Shown: positions 26,506 through 36,000, counted from the stretch's first letter. The stretch is DNA of 64,000 nt from Anabaenopsis elenkinii CCIBt3563 (GCF_015245355.1 NZ_CP063311.1:223911-287910); one strand, 5' to 3'. The notes: generated by a model not told the origin, from the letters alone. Translations and numbers: made by a program.

Positions 26506-26713
26506 TATTTAGGTAAAAGAATCAAGAGAGGTTTATTTAGGTCTAAGTCTGGGAAAATATATTCAGCAGACTTGAATGGTTCCCTAAATATATTAAGAAA
26601 GGTAGGTGGGGACTCTATCTTTGATGGAAACTCAGTAGAGAAGCTTGTAGTTAGCCCAGTCAGGTTTAGACCTTACCAAGCTAAAAATATTTGACTATGT
26701 TTTTAGTAACTAT
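26506..26713. repeat. 208-bp duplicated element, copy 1
   Basis: Matches 32961-33168 in direct orientation over 208 bp with four single-base differences and no gaps. No ORF of useful length lies in it. Inverted repeats suggest a folded RNA: AGGTCTAA/TTAGACCT (26539-26546, 26666-26673), CTGGG/CCCAG (26549-26553, 26655-26659), the alternative AAGTCTG/CAGACTT (26545-26551, 26567-26573) and CTCTA/TAGAG (26613-26617, 26636-26640). It fills the gap before uvrC. No terminal inverted repeats or obvious target duplication are seen. Confidence 0.9.
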
Positions 26714-26738
26714 ATTCTCAAATCACCTAACTTGAACC

Positions 26739-28616
26739 GTGAATGTATCTGATAAAATAGTACCACTGCTTCAAGAACCTGAACGTTTATCAGCCCGACT
26801 TGGAGAAATTCCCCCAGAACCCGGTGTTTATTTGATGCGCGACGGGAGCGATCGCATTATCTATATAGGAAAATCACGGAAATTGCGATCGCGTGTTCGT
26901 TCCTACTTTCGGGAGGGAAATCACAAAAGTCATCGTACAGCTACCATGGTTCAGCAGGTGACGGAGATTGAATTTATTGTCACCGATACCGAAGCCGAAG
27001 CATTAGCCCTAGAAGCCAACTTAATTAAGCAGCATCAGCCATATTTTAACGTTTTACTCAAAGATGACAAGAAATATCCCTATGTCTGTATTACTTGGTC
27101 TGAGGAATATCCGCGGATTTTCATCACTCGCAAACGTCAAATAGGTAACGCTCAAGATAAGTTTTACGGTCCTTATACAGATACAGGTTTATTACGAGAA
27201 ATATTAAGCATATCTAAACGCATTTTTGCACTGCGACAACGACGCCAACCACTGTTTAAAGACCGTCCTTGCTTGAATTATGACCTAGGGCGATGTCCTG
27301 GTGTGTGTCAACAGTTAATTTCCCCCGCAGAATACCGCAAAACTGTAGAAAAGGTGGCGATGATCTTCCAAGGAAGAACCCAGGAATTGATTGATATTCT
27401 CACAGCACAAATGCAAACCGCAGCTGAAGCCTTAAACTTTGAATTAGCGGCGCGGATTCGTGATCAAATATCTGGGTTAAAATCCTTAACCGCTGATCAA
27501 AAAGTTTCCTTACCAGATGATACAGTTTCACGGGATGCTTTAGCACTGGCAACTGACGGAGAACACGCTTGTATTCAATTATTTCAGATTCGCGCCGGGA
27601 AATTGGTAGGACGCTTGACATTTATCGCCAATAGCGAAGCTGAACCGGGAGCAATTTTACAGCGAGTTTTAGAAGAGCATTATCAATCTGCTGATGCGGT
27701 GGAAATTCCCACAGATATTTTGGTACAGCGCGAGTTACCAGATGGGGAAATATTGGCAGATATCTTGACTCAACGCAAGGGAAGAAAGGTCACAATTTTA
27801 GCTCCCCAGCGCCAAACTAAGGCAGAATTAATTGAGATGGTGCAGCGCAATGCTGAGTATGAATTACAGAGAATGCAGAAGTTGGGCGATCGCAACCATG
27901 AAGCCATGGCAGATTTAGCGGGTATTCTCAATTTACCAGATTTACCCCACCGCATGGAAGGTTATGATATTTCTCACATTCAGGGGTCTAATGCTGTGGG
28001 TTCCCAAGTTGTGTTTATTGATGGTTTACCGGCTAAACAGCACTATCGCCACTACAAAATTAAAAACCCCACGGTGACAACTGGACATTCAGATGATTTT
28101 GCCAGTTTAGCTGAAGTTATCCATAGGCGATTTCGTCAGTATAGCGCCGACCCACAATTACCCAGGGTGGGTAATCCCGATTGGCCTGATTTAATTATGA
28201 TTGATGGGGGTAAAGGTCAGTTATCTGCGGTGGTGACTGTTCTGCGGGAAATGAATCTATTAGCAGACTTGCGGGTTGTGAGTTTGGCCAAGCAACGAGA
28301 AGAGATTTTTTTACCCGGAGAGTCTCAACCTTTAGAAACTGATGCGGAACAACCAGGAATACAGTTATTGCGCCGGTTAAGAGATGAAGCCCATCGTTTT
28401 GCTGTGAGTTTTCATCGTCAACAACGCAGTGAGCAATTTAAGCGATCGCGTTTAGATGATATCCCCGGGTTAGGACATCATCGACAAAAGCAGCTTTTAG
28501 GACATTTCCGCTCCGTTGATTACATCCGACAAGCCACAGCCGCACAGCTGGCTGAGGTTCCAGGGATTGGCCCAAGGTTAGCCCAAGAAATTTACAATTA
28601 TTTCCATCCTGCTTAA
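26739..28616 (+). CDS. uvrC: Excinuclease ABC subunit C
   Basis: The dual-incision nuclease of nucleotide excision repair. A GIY-YIG domain lies at the N terminus ([19 protein letters not shown]), then the Cys-containing GRCPGVC segment. A UVR motif follows at about 205-240 ([17 protein letters not shown]). The RNase H-like 5' incision domain begins [17 protein letters not shown] and has [14 protein letters not shown]. Tandem helix-hairpin-helix motifs close the protein ([25 protein letters not shown]). The start is GTG 26739, and the first codons overlap nothing else. Length 625 is standard. The 208-bp repeat ends 25 bp upstream. Confidence 0.97.
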   Translation: MNVSDKIVPLLQEPERLSARLGEIPPEPGVYLMRDGSDRIIYIGKSRKLRSRVRSYFREGNHKSHRTATMVQQVTEIEFIVTDTEAEALALEANLIKQHQPYFNVLLKDDKKYPYVCITWSEEYPRIFITRKRQIGNAQDKFYGPYTDTGLLREILSISKRIFALRQRRQPLFKDRPCLNYDLGRCPGVCQQLISPAEYRKTVEKVAMIFQGRTQELIDILTAQMQTAAEALNFELAARIRDQISGLKSLTADQKVSLPDDTVSRDALALATDGEHACIQLFQIRAGKLVGRLTFIANSEAEPGAILQRVLEEHYQSADAVEIPTDILVQRELPDGEILADILTQRKGRKVTILAPQRQTKAELIEMVQRNAEYELQRMQKLGDRNHEAMADLAGILNLPDLPHRMEGYDISHIQGSNAVGSQVVFIDGLPAKQHYRHYKIKNPTVTTGHSDDFASLAEVIHRRFRQYSADPQLPRVGNPDWPDLIMIDGGKGQLSAVVTVLREMNLLADLRVVSLAKQREEIFLPGESQPLETDAEQPGIQLLRRLRDEAHRFAVSFHRQQRSEQFKRSRLDDIPGLGHHRQKQLLGHFRSVDYIRQATAAQLAEVPGIGPRLAQEIYNYFHPA

Positions 28617-28628
28617 GAAGTCTAAATT

Positions 28629-30812
28629 TTATTCCTCAATCATTAATTTACGTAGAATTTCATTCCATTTCTCTTTGTGAATTTTTTGGATTTCATTATC
28701 GGACTCTATCAATTGTGAATATAAATCCATAAAATCTGTAATAGACATGATTAATCTTAAATAATATTTAATTGTCGGGATAATTCCATTAAGAATTAAT
28801 TGACATCCATGTTCTGATGCAATTTCTTTAATAACTTTATCAATCTTATCAGCTTCTAGTTGATTAACATCTTTTGATGCGAAAATGTAGTATCTTTGGG
28901 GATTATGTTTGATAATTTTATTTTTTGCCCTGTAAACCATTTGCAGAGTAATTTCTTGCCCATATTTTATTTCTATCGCTTCAATAAGATGATCATTTTT
29001 ATCAAAAATTTCAATGTCTCCCGCAGTGTTAGAAGTTCTGTCAGAAGCTGTATGACTTCCTAATTTTTTCAGGGTACAGGAATTATATCTAGATATTTCC
29101 TTAACTAAAATTTCATAAATAGCATAAAAAGCAATAACAGGCAATTTTGAGCCACCATCAGTTTTATAGTTATAATTAAAATGTTCATCTAAAGCATTGA
29201 ATAAACTCTTTAAATCTAATTTTTCTGGATTACTTAATTTAATAATTTCCACCAAATTATTATTCTTCGCGGAGTCAACCAATTTTAGAAGCAATTTTAA
29301 AACATTTTCTGCTTTCTCAGGATTTATCTGCACAAAATCAATAATATTCAGAAATGCTAATTTTAAAGACTTAGGATGTATTTTTCCCTCATAATTTAAA
29401 GTATAAGCGTAAGGTTGTTCAAAAGAACGCGTTAACCAACCACTTTCAGCCATTGCTGGTAAACCTAACTCTGTTAATGTAGGAGTAATATATTTCGTAT
29501 CTATAGTTCTTCCTGAAAACCCGCCTGGTAAATTAGCTTGATGATATCTAATATCCTGAGATGGATTTAATACCTTATGTACTAAAAGAGTAATAAGTAC
29601 CGTAAAAACTGCCTTCCTACGAAAGCAGTTTTTACTAATCTCCCTAACATAATCTTGATATTCTTGTGATAATTCAATTTGATTAATGTTAAATTCAGAT
29701 ATGCTGTGATAAATCTGTCTAAGTTTTTCTTGATGATTCATAATCGAATGTATTTCTAGTTGAATGGGTTGATTGCAATGACAATTTTTATTCAGACTGG
29801 CTATTTCTACTTCCCTCTGTTGATGTGAAAAAATTTGTTTTTTAATTTGATTCGCCAGTTCATACATCACTGGTACACATACAGAGTTACCTATTTGTTT
29901 ATAGCACTCTGCTAAATTGCCATGAGTTTTGAAATCTTCTGGAAAACCCATAATTCTATAACACTCTCGCAGTGTTAATTTACGAACTGCATTTTCTTCT
30001 GGTATGTAAATAAAAAATCTTCCTGAAGTCTCTTGAGAAGGTATTGTTGGATGCACTCCTTCTATAGAATAAATTCTATTTGGTTGATGATGAACTCGTG
30101 ATAAATGTTCTGTGTTAGGTCTAACACCTGTTTTCCAAATACTTTTATTGCGATATCCTACAAATATTAAACCTGATCGTTGCTGTTTAGGATAATCTAT
30201 CATTGTGTATTCTTCAGGGTTTAGGTATTCAAACTTTCCTGAAGTACACAAAAATTCTCTTAACGTGGGAACTGGATGAGATTTTTGAAGAGTGTTAAAA
30301 TTAAATTTCTTGTCTTTTGTCGCCACAAATACGACTCGTTCTCTATTTTGTGGTAGTCCAAAATCTCTAGAATTAACTATTTCGTAGTTAACTCCATAAC
30401 CCATATCTTCTAAAGAATACAGTATTACTTCTAATGTTCTACCTTGATCGTGATGTAATATATGCTTAACATTTTCCAAGACAACTACAGGAGGATGAAT
30501 ATGCTCAATAATTTCACAAATATGAAAAAATAAAGTTCCTCTAGTGTCATGAAAACCCTTTCTATGTCCACAAATACTGAAAGGTTGACAAGGAAAGCCA
30601 GCAGTTAAAACATCAAAATAAGGTAATTTCTCTAAATCAATTTTTCTAATATCACATTCTGGCTTGTCTCCGAAATTATTCAAGTAAACCTGTTGACACG
30701 CTTCATCAATTTCGCAGGAAAATACACACTCATAGTCAGCTTTTTCAAAAGCTAATCTAAAACCTCCAATACCAGCAAATAAATCAGCAAAGTTTAATTT
30801 TAATTCCTCCAT
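28629..30812 (-). CDS. Fused C5-cytosine DNA methyltransferase and putative PD-(D/E)XK restriction endonuclease
   Basis: The 727-residue protein has a complete C5 methyltransferase in residues 1-330. Motif I is FADLFAGIGGFRLAF, motif IV GFPCQPFS has catalytic Cys75, motif VI is ENV at 113-115, motif VIII is QNRERVVFVA, motif IX is LTLRECYRIMGFP and motif X is YKQIGNSVCVPV. Residues 360-727 are an unrelated domain with ANLPGGFSGRTID, WLTRSFEQP and a candidate nuclease core: Asp599 in AGDIEIF, Glu614 and Lys616 in EIKYG. This suggests a one-chain restriction-modification enzyme. Codon use looks more AT-rich than neighbours, hinting at transfer. The recognition site is unknown. It converges on uvrC. 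Confidence 0.85.
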   Translation of the reverse strand: MEELKLNFADLFAGIGGFRLAFEKADYECVFSCEIDEACQQVYLNNFGDKPECDIRKIDLEKLPYFDVLTAGFPCQPFSICGHRKGFHDTRGTLFFHICEIIEHIHPPVVVLENVKHILHHDQGRTLEVILYSLEDMGYGVNYEIVNSRDFGLPQNRERVVFVATKDKKFNFNTLQKSHPVPTLREFLCTSGKFEYLNPEEYTMIDYPKQQRSGLIFVGYRNKSIWKTGVRPNTEHLSRVHHQPNRIYSIEGVHPTIPSQETSGRFFIYIPEENAVRKLTLRECYRIMGFPEDFKTHGNLAECYKQIGNSVCVPVMYELANQIKKQIFSHQQREVEIASLNKNCHCNQPIQLEIHSIMNHQEKLRQIYHSISEFNINQIELSQEYQDYVREISKNCFRRKAVFTVLITLLVHKVLNPSQDIRYHQANLPGGFSGRTIDTKYITPTLTELGLPAMAESGWLTRSFEQPYAYTLNYEGKIHPKSLKLAFLNIIDFVQINPEKAENVLKLLLKLVDSAKNNNLVEIIKLSNPEKLDLKSLFNALDEHFNYNYKTDGGSKLPVIAFYAIYEILVKEISRYNSCTLKKLGSHTASDRTSNTAGDIEIFDKNDHLIEAIEIKYGQEITLQMVYRAKNKIIKHNPQRYYIFASKDVNQLEADKIDKVIKEIASEHGCQLILNGIIPTIKYYLRLIMSITDFMDLYSQLIESDNEIQKIHKEKWNEILRKLMIEE

Positions 30813-30871
30813 AAAAATTACTTACTAATACATTTTTTGAACATTTAAACAGTATATCATAGCAAATTCTA

Positions 30872-31087
30872 CAGGACTTACGCAACTGGCACAAATAGGG
30901 AGCGGGGGTATCCGCGCCACGGGACAATTTAAATTAAACCAAGCACATAGCTACTATCAACTACACTAGGCATCCCCCTGTGCCATTGACATCACTTATA
31001 TAATACCAATTGTACTTTCATTTAGCGATCGCGAAGCTCTGCTTGCAGCAGCGCTTCGCGATCGCCTGTGCCAGTTGCGTAAGTCCT
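30872..31087. mobile_element. 216-bp MITE with 21-bp terminal inverted repeats
   Basis: AGGACTTACGCAACTGGCAC begins the left end (30873-30893) and its 21-base reverse complement forms the right end (31067-31087), a perfect match. ATTCTA is present on both sides (30866-30871 and 31088-31093), as expected for a target-site duplication. There is no ORF inside. A HIP1-armed palindrome occupies the right part. The mobilising transposase is not in this window. Confidence 0.85.
31025..31065. repeat. HIP1-armed palindrome inside the MITE
   Basis: GCGATCGCGAAGC and GCTTCGCGATCGC form a 13-bp inverted repeat, each arm carrying a HIP1 octamer, around a loop with TCTGCTTGCAGCAGC. Part of the loop recurs at about 8706-8722. 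This looks like a second repeat nested in the MITE. Confidence 0.75.
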
Positions 31088-31599
31088 ATTCTAAGCAATT
31101 TTAATATTTTTTATTTATAGACTTAGCTGTTTTTTACATTACTCAAAATATTCCTTGAATTCCTAAGTGTTAAGATTGACTTTATGAGTAATATATACTA
31201 CAGTAATTGCCAAATCAAAATATTTTTATCCATCAAACCTTAACTAAATCTTAAAAGAGAAATTTTGTTACAGAGGATACAGTAATTTATCACTGTTACT
31301 TTTTCAATACAATAAAGGCTGTTAAAACATATCGGTCGCACTATAAAACCAAGCTCTCTCAAACGATTAATCATAGGGATCACTCATTTTCTAACAAATC
31401 TATAAGTGAAAATTTGATTTCTATATCTAAAGTAAGATGGTAATTTTGTAAAAATAGGATAGCATATAGAGACAATAAAAACCTCAATTTCAAACTTTCA
31501 GGAAAAGCATCAACCAATATCAAAGTTTCTTATTGCTGCATATAAATTTAAAATTCTTGCCTTCTCAATTAATAAATAGTTACAACCAGGGGTTTAACA

Positions 31600-31800
31600 A
31601 TGAATACATTCCAAAAAATTCACTGCCCAAACTGCGGCAGTGATGCGGAAAGACACTATATTAATGATAGTCACTTAACCAGGACACAATGCCCAACTTG
31701 CGATTACTTGATGATCAGTTGCACCTTGACCGGGAAAGTGATTGAGGCTTATGCGCCGGGTATTTCTGTCGCCAAACAATTGAGTGCTAAACTGAGGTAA
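31600..31800 (+). CDS. Small zinc-ribbon protein
   Basis: A 66-residue protein with two CxxC pairs (Cys9/12 in HCPNCGS and Cys31/34 in QCPTCDY), spaced 18 residues apart, typical of a zinc ribbon, and a short basic C terminus. Cyanobacterial relatives have been annotated as replication-restart (PriA-like) zinc proteins, but nothing here supports a helicase role. It could bind nucleic acid or a protein partner. It converges on rlmN with a 4-bp gap. Confidence 0.75.
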   Translation: MNTFQKIHCPNCGSDAERHYINDSHLTRTQCPTCDYLMISCTLTGKVIEAYAPGISVAKQLSAKLR

Positions 31801-31804
31801 AAAC

Positions 31805-32863
31805 TTACTTACTGGCTCGTAATTGTCCACAAGCAGCATCAGCTTCTAAACCACGAGAATAGCGCACACTCACAGCAACTTTTTGTTGTTTGAGAACGTT
31901 AACAAAAGCTTGAATGCGATCGCCTTTGGGGCGCTTGTAGTCAACTTCCTGGATGGGGTTGTAGGGAATCAAATTTACATGACTTTGAAATCCCCTCAGA
32001 CATTTTGCTAGTTGTAAGGCGTGTTCTGGTAGGTCGTTAAACCCAGCCAGGAGAATATATTCAAAGGATATACGTCTTCTGGTGATTTCCACATATTCCC
32101 GACATTCATCTAACAAATCTTCTAGAGGATATGGTCGGGCGCTAGGAATAAGTTTTTCTCTAAGTGCTTGGTTGGGTGCGTGCAAACTCACCGCTAGAGT
32201 CACCTGTAAATTATTGTGGGCAAATTGACGGATGCGATCGCGAATACCTACGGTAGAAACAGTAAGCGATCGCTGTCCAATACCCACATCTTGATTTAAG
32301 CATTTTAAAGATGCTAAAACATTATCAGTATTTAATAACGGTTCACCCATCCCCATAAATACCACATGGCTAACCCGTTGTTGAAAATCTTCTTGCACCG
32401 TCAATACTTGATCAACAATTTCATGTGTTCCTAAATTGCGTATGTAGCCACCCTTACCAGTAGCGCAGAAATCACAGGCCATGGGACAACCCACCTGAGT
32501 AGAAACACAAACTGTCAGCCGTTTCGCTGTGGGAATACCAACAGTTTCAATGATTTGCCCATCTGCAAGTCGTAACAGATATTTTATCGTACCATCCGGT
32601 GCCACCGCACGATGATGTATAGTTGAACGTCCAATGGGGATTTCTGCAAGTTCCCCACGCCACTGTTTAGGAAAAACGGAAATATCAGCCAGCGATCGCA
32701 CACCCTGATGATAAATCCAATCATGCAGCTGTTTACCTCTATAAGCTGGTTGTCCCTGCTCTTCTACCCAGGCGCTTAACTCGGAAACTGAAGCACCTAG
32801 TAGAGGGGGGATGATTGCTGATTTGACTGAATTTACCTGAGAAACAAGAGGCGTAGCAGACAT
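31805..32863 (-). CDS. rlmN: 23S rRNA (adenine-2503-C2)-methyltransferase
   Basis: A radical-SAM enzyme that methylates C2 of A2503 in 23S rRNA, and A37 of some tRNAs. The CxxxCxxC cluster motif is in [21 protein letters not shown] and [11 protein letters not shown] are present. The second catalytic Cys, which forms the methyl-carrying intermediate, lies near the C terminus in DAACGQL. It has 352 residues, the usual length. The 208-bp repeat copy 2 lies about 100 bp upstream of the start. Confidence 0.97.
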   Translation of the reverse strand: MSATPLVSQVNSVKSAIIPPLLGASVSELSAWVEEQGQPAYRGKQLHDWIYHQGVRSLADISVFPKQWRGELAEIPIGRSTIHHRAVAPDGTIKYLLRLADGQIIETVGIPTAKRLTVCVSTQVGCPMACDFCATGKGGYIRNLGTHEIVDQVLTVQEDFQQRVSHVVFMGMGEPLLNTDNVLASLKCLNQDVGIGQRSLTVSTVGIRDRIRQFAHNNLQVTLAVSLHAPNQALREKLIPSARPYPLEDLLDECREYVEITRRRISFEYILLAGFNDLPEHALQLAKCLRGFQSHVNLIPYNPIQEVDYKRPKGDRIQAFVNVLKQQKVAVSVRYSRGLEADAACGQLRASK

Positions 32864-32960
32864 AAATAATCAAAAATTGATACTTGACTCTATGCTACAA
32901 CTTTCAAATCCTTTTGGCTCTGGTTGTTTTCATGGGGTAGACAAAATCATATTTATCTAG

Positions 32961-33168
32961 TATTTAGGTAAAAGAATCAACAGAGGTTTATTTAGGTCTA
33001 AGTCTGGGAAAATATATTCAGCAGACTTGAATGGTTCCCTAAATATATTAAGAAAGGTAGCTGGGGACTCTATCTTTGATGGAAACTCAGTAGAGAGGCT
33101 TGTAGTTAGCCCAGTCAGGTTTAGACCTTACCAAGCTAAAAATATTTGACTATATTTTTAGTAACTAT
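32961..33168. repeat. 208-bp duplicated element, copy 2
   Basis: Direct-orientation copy of 26506-26713, with four substitutions in 208 bp. The inverted repeat AGGTCTAA (32994-33001) and its partner are conserved, and none of the differences falls in the paired arms listed for copy 1. It occupies most of the 311-bp gap between rlmN and the TIGR03792-like gene, both on the minus strand. It is therefore not tied to uvrC and behaves as an independent unit. Confidence 0.9.
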
Positions 33169-33174
33169 TCATAC

Positions 33175-33483
33175 TTAGGGAAACGGAAATTGTTCTACTT
33201 CAAACTCTGCTGAGGCGACAATTGGGTAAGTTTCGCCCATAGCCTGGGTGAATTTGGCGTCAATTGTTTGTAAATCTTCTGGGGGTATGGCTTGCCACTG
33301 TTCTCTGGTTGCCCAACGAATAATTAAAATCACTTCTGTGGGGTCATTGAGGTTAGTCCATACTTCTTTACCCAAAAATCCTGGGTAATTAGCCAGGGTT
33401 GTTGTCCAGATTTCCCTATCCTTCTGGATGTAAGTTGCTTGCACTTCTGGGGGAACTTGAAATTTCAGGAATTCTATGACCAC
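33175..33483 (-). CDS. TIGR03792-type cyanobacterial protein, ABM-like fold
   Basis: A 102-residue protein resembling the cyanobacterial TIGR03792 family, likely a ferredoxin-like dimeric alpha-beta barrel related to antibiotic-biosynthesis monooxygenases. Features are VIEFLKFQVPPEVQATYIQKDREIW, GFLGKEVW and VILIIRWATREQW. No catalytic assignment is known to me. The stop lies 7 bp from repeat copy 2. Confidence 0.75.
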   Translation of the reverse strand: MVIEFLKFQVPPEVQATYIQKDREIWTTTLANYPGFLGKEVWTNLNDPTEVILIIRWATREQWQAIPPEDLQTIDAKFTQAMGETYPIVASAEFEVEQFPFP

Positions 33484-33624
33484 ACTATTTAATTTCCTTT
33501 CTGTTTTTGAGAATTTGCCAAAATAGAAATGTAGGCTAAAATCACAACTTTTCCTGCATAGCTTAATGACTACACTTAAGAGTCAAACTCAGCTAGGGGA
33601 GAATCACCGAACACCTAAGGAAGT

Positions 33625-33948
33625 ATGGATAGTAATAATTGGTTGCAACAGTTAATGATGCTCGGTATTGGTACAACATCTTTGGTAGCTGAAAAAATGC
33701 GCCAAGTCAGTGACGATTTGGTCAAGGACGGTAAACTCGATCCTGAGCAAGCTAAAGCCGTCATGGATGACATTGTACAGCAGTTAAAGTCAGACCAAGG
33801 AAACTGGGAAGAACAAATGCAGCGACAAATGCGCAATGTTATGCAGGATTTCGGCGTTGCTCGTCAATCTGAAGTCGATGAGTTACGGGGTAGAATTGAC
33901 CGTTTAGAGCGTCAAGTGCGTGATTTAGAAAATAAGCTTTGGCGTTAA
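33625..33948 (+). CDS. Phasin-like coiled-coil protein
   Basis: A 107-residue all-helical protein. An N-terminal hydrophobic helix (WLQQLMMLGIGTTSLVAEKM) is followed by DGKLDPEQAKAVMDDIVQQL. A C-terminal heptad coiled coil is ELRGRIDRLERQVRDLENKL. This layout is seen in small phasin-like or polyhydroxyalkanoate granule-associated proteins conserved in cyanobacteria. A granule role is not shown. The next gene, an FKBP, starts 63 bp downstream. Confidence 0.7.
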   Translation: MDSNNWLQQLMMLGIGTTSLVAEKMRQVSDDLVKDGKLDPEQAKAVMDDIVQQLKSDQGNWEEQMQRQMRNVMQDFGVARQSEVDELRGRIDRLERQVRDLENKLWR

Positions 33949-34011
33949 ACTAAATTGTGTCCTGCTGGTAATCTGAAAAATGCCAGTTTGCCTCATTAGG
34001 GAGGGCTAATT

Positions 34012-34536
34012 TTGAAATCAATTTTCCTCAGCGTGGGTTTCATGCTGGTTTGTGTTTTAGTTCTCGCTTTAGCACAAGTTGGCAATAAAGTCAACTCTGC
34101 TGTTGCCGCTAATTTGACCGAAACTACACCAACACCCACCATTCTCACCAATAACCAAACCTTGATTGCGAGTAATACTGTTATGTCTGATGCCAATGTT
34201 GTCACTAACCCATCTGGATTGAAATATGTAGAATTGCAAGAGGGTACTGGCCCGACGCCTGAACGTGGGCAAACCGTTGTAGTTCACTACACTGGTACTT
34301 TAGAAAATGGTAAGAAGTTTGATAGTTCACGCGATCGCAATAGTCCCTTTGAGTTTAAAATTGGTATCGGACAGGTGATTAAAGGTTGGGATGAAGGACT
34401 AAGCACTATGAAAGCAGGCGGTCGTCGTCAATTAATCATCCCCCCGGAGTTAGGTTATGGTTCTCGTGGTGCGGGTGGTGTGATACCCCCCAATGCTACT
34501 TTGCTGTTTGATGTGGAATTGATAGCTATTAAGTAG
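34012..34536 (+). CDS. FKBP-type peptidyl-prolyl isomerase, exported
   Basis: The N terminus is a signal peptide or membrane anchor (SIFLSVGFMLVCVLVLALAQ). A 45-residue Thr/Asn-rich linker leads to an FKBP domain (about residues 70-174), with VHYTGTLENGKKFDSS, GQVIKGWDEGL and IPPELGYGSRGAGG. The active-site aromatic and Asp residues are in place. The start is TTG 34012, preceded by GGGAGGG, a strong ribosome-binding site, and no ATG gives the signal peptide. Expected in the thylakoid lumen or periplasm. Confidence 0.9.
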   Translation: MKSIFLSVGFMLVCVLVLALAQVGNKVNSAVAANLTETTPTPTILTNNQTLIASNTVMSDANVVTNPSGLKYVELQEGTGPTPERGQTVVVHYTGTLENGKKFDSSRDRNSPFEFKIGIGQVIKGWDEGLSTMKAGGRRQLIIPPELGYGSRGAGGVIPPNATLLFDVELIAIK

Positions 34537-34608
34537 ACAAACTATAGGGGTTGGGGATTGAAGTTTAGGAAAAATCAGCCTATTTCTTCTTTCCTCAATT
34601 CCCAATTA

Positions 34609-35967
34609 TTAATAATTACTCTGTTTAGCTAAATTTTTAAACTTTGTGAACTGCGGATCAAATAAAAGTTTTATGGTTCCTGTCGGACCGTTACGGTGTT
34701 TAGCGATAATTATTTCTGCAATCCCTCGATCTGGACTGTCAGGATTATAATAATCATCACGGTATAACATGACCACTAAATCCGCGTCTTGCTCAATACT
34801 GCCGCTTTCTCTTAAATCTGACAACATAGGGCGCTTATTGGTACGGGCTTCTACACCCCGACTCAACTGAGATAAGGCAATTACTGGTACAGATAATTCC
34901 CGGGCTAAACCTTTGAGAGAACGAGTAATTCTGGATAGTTCCTGCACGCGGTTATCACCTGCACCCTCCATTAATTGCAAATAATCTATGACAATTAATC
35001 CTAATTCTGTTCCTTGTTCTGCTTGCAGTCGTCTAGCTTGACTACGCATTTGGGTGATGGTAATATTAGCTGTATCATCAATAAACAGGGGTAGGTCTGA
35101 AAGTTTATCAATGGCACGGCTTAAAGGTTCCCATTGTGTTTGACTAATGCGCCCACTGCGCAGATAACCAGTTTCAATCCCCGCTTCACTAGCTAAGAGT
35201 CTGTGTACTAGCTGTTCTTTAGACATTTCTAAGCTGAAAAAGGCAATTGGTAATTTATAGCCAGCAGCAATATTGTGAGCCAGATTTAAGCAAAATGCCG
35301 TTTTCCCCATTGATGGCCTACCGGCGATAATAATTAAATCAGAACGCTGAAATCCACTGGTCATCGAGTCTAAATCATAGAAGCCGCAGGGAATCCCCGG
35401 TAAGGCAATACCTTGGTGGCGAGTTTCGATATCTTCAAAGGTATTAATCAGCGTGTCAGAAATGTGAGTCAGACCTAGTTGGGGACGTTCTTGAGTAACA
35501 CCAAAAACTTTTTGTTCTGCCTGGTCTAAAATTATCGGTAGTTCGCTTTCTGTCTCGTAACCAAGATGAACAATTTCGTTACCAGCTTTAATTAATTGCC
35601 GTCGCAGGTACTTCTCCATTACTAGCCCGGCTAAGGCATCAATGTTAACAGCCGAAACTGTGCGATCTACGAGGGTGGCTAATTTATTTCTGCCACCAAT
35701 ACGGTCTAAGAGATCCTGATCAGCTAGCCAACTGGTGACTGAAAGTAAATCTGTGGGTTTACCTTGAGCATGAAGGCGCAGCGCCGCTTGATAGATATCT
35801 TTGTGGGCGCTGATATAAAAAGCTACAGGCAAGAGGCGATCGGTCACTCGCCCAATGGCTTCTGGATCTAGCAAAATTCCGCCCAAAATCGCCTCTTCTG
35901 CTTCAATATTTTGGGGTGGTAGGCGATGGTCGCTATCATTGCTTTGAAAACTCAGTTCTTCAGACAT
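34609..35967 (-). CDS. dnaB: Replicative DNA helicase DnaB
   Basis: The hexameric 5'-3' helicase of the replication fork. The N-terminal domain has PPQNIEAEEAILGGILLDPEAI. The RecA-like motor has Walker A GRPSMGKTAF, FFSLEMSKEQLVHRLL and Walker B LIVIDYLQLM, followed by SQLSRGVEARTNKRP and DADLVVMLYRD. At 452 residues there is no intein, which is worth noting because some cyanobacterial dnaB genes carry one. Its probable loader, the DciA-like protein, is encoded at 22386-22928. rplI lies about 100 bp upstream on the same strand. Confidence 0.97.
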   Translation of the reverse strand: MSEELSFQSNDSDHRLPPQNIEAEEAILGGILLDPEAIGRVTDRLLPVAFYISAHKDIYQAALRLHAQGKPTDLLSVTSWLADQDLLDRIGGRNKLATLVDRTVSAVNIDALAGLVMEKYLRRQLIKAGNEIVHLGYETESELPIILDQAEQKVFGVTQERPQLGLTHISDTLINTFEDIETRHQGIALPGIPCGFYDLDSMTSGFQRSDLIIIAGRPSMGKTAFCLNLAHNIAAGYKLPIAFFSLEMSKEQLVHRLLASEAGIETGYLRSGRISQTQWEPLSRAIDKLSDLPLFIDDTANITITQMRSQARRLQAEQGTELGLIVIDYLQLMEGAGDNRVQELSRITRSLKGLARELSVPVIALSQLSRGVEARTNKRPMLSDLRESGSIEQDADLVVMLYRDDYYNPDSPDRGIAEIIIAKHRNGPTGTIKLLFDPQFTKFKNLAKQSNY

Positions 35968-36000
35968 AAGCCATTTGAGAAAAGTTGGGACTTTTGGTAC

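Larger units (their letters stand above)
30813..31599. other. 787-bp intergenic region with a MITE
   Basis: The first 280 bp hold a MITE (described separately). The remaining 500 bp, 31094-31599, are AT-rich without an ORF above 60 codons, tRNA-like fold or clear repeat. A ribosome-binding site for the zinc-ribbon gene is not obvious, apart from CAGGGG at about 31588. I see nothing else that can be supported. Confidence 0.6.

Noticed and set aside
26506..26713. Riboswitch upstream of uvrC
   Set aside because: An almost identical copy exists at 32961-33168 that is not in front of uvrC, and I could not match conserved cobalamin, TPP or glutamine riboswitch boxes.
34609..35967. Possible intein in dnaB
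   Set aside because: The frame is continuous at 452 residues, with Walker motifs at normal spacing, so there is no insertion.
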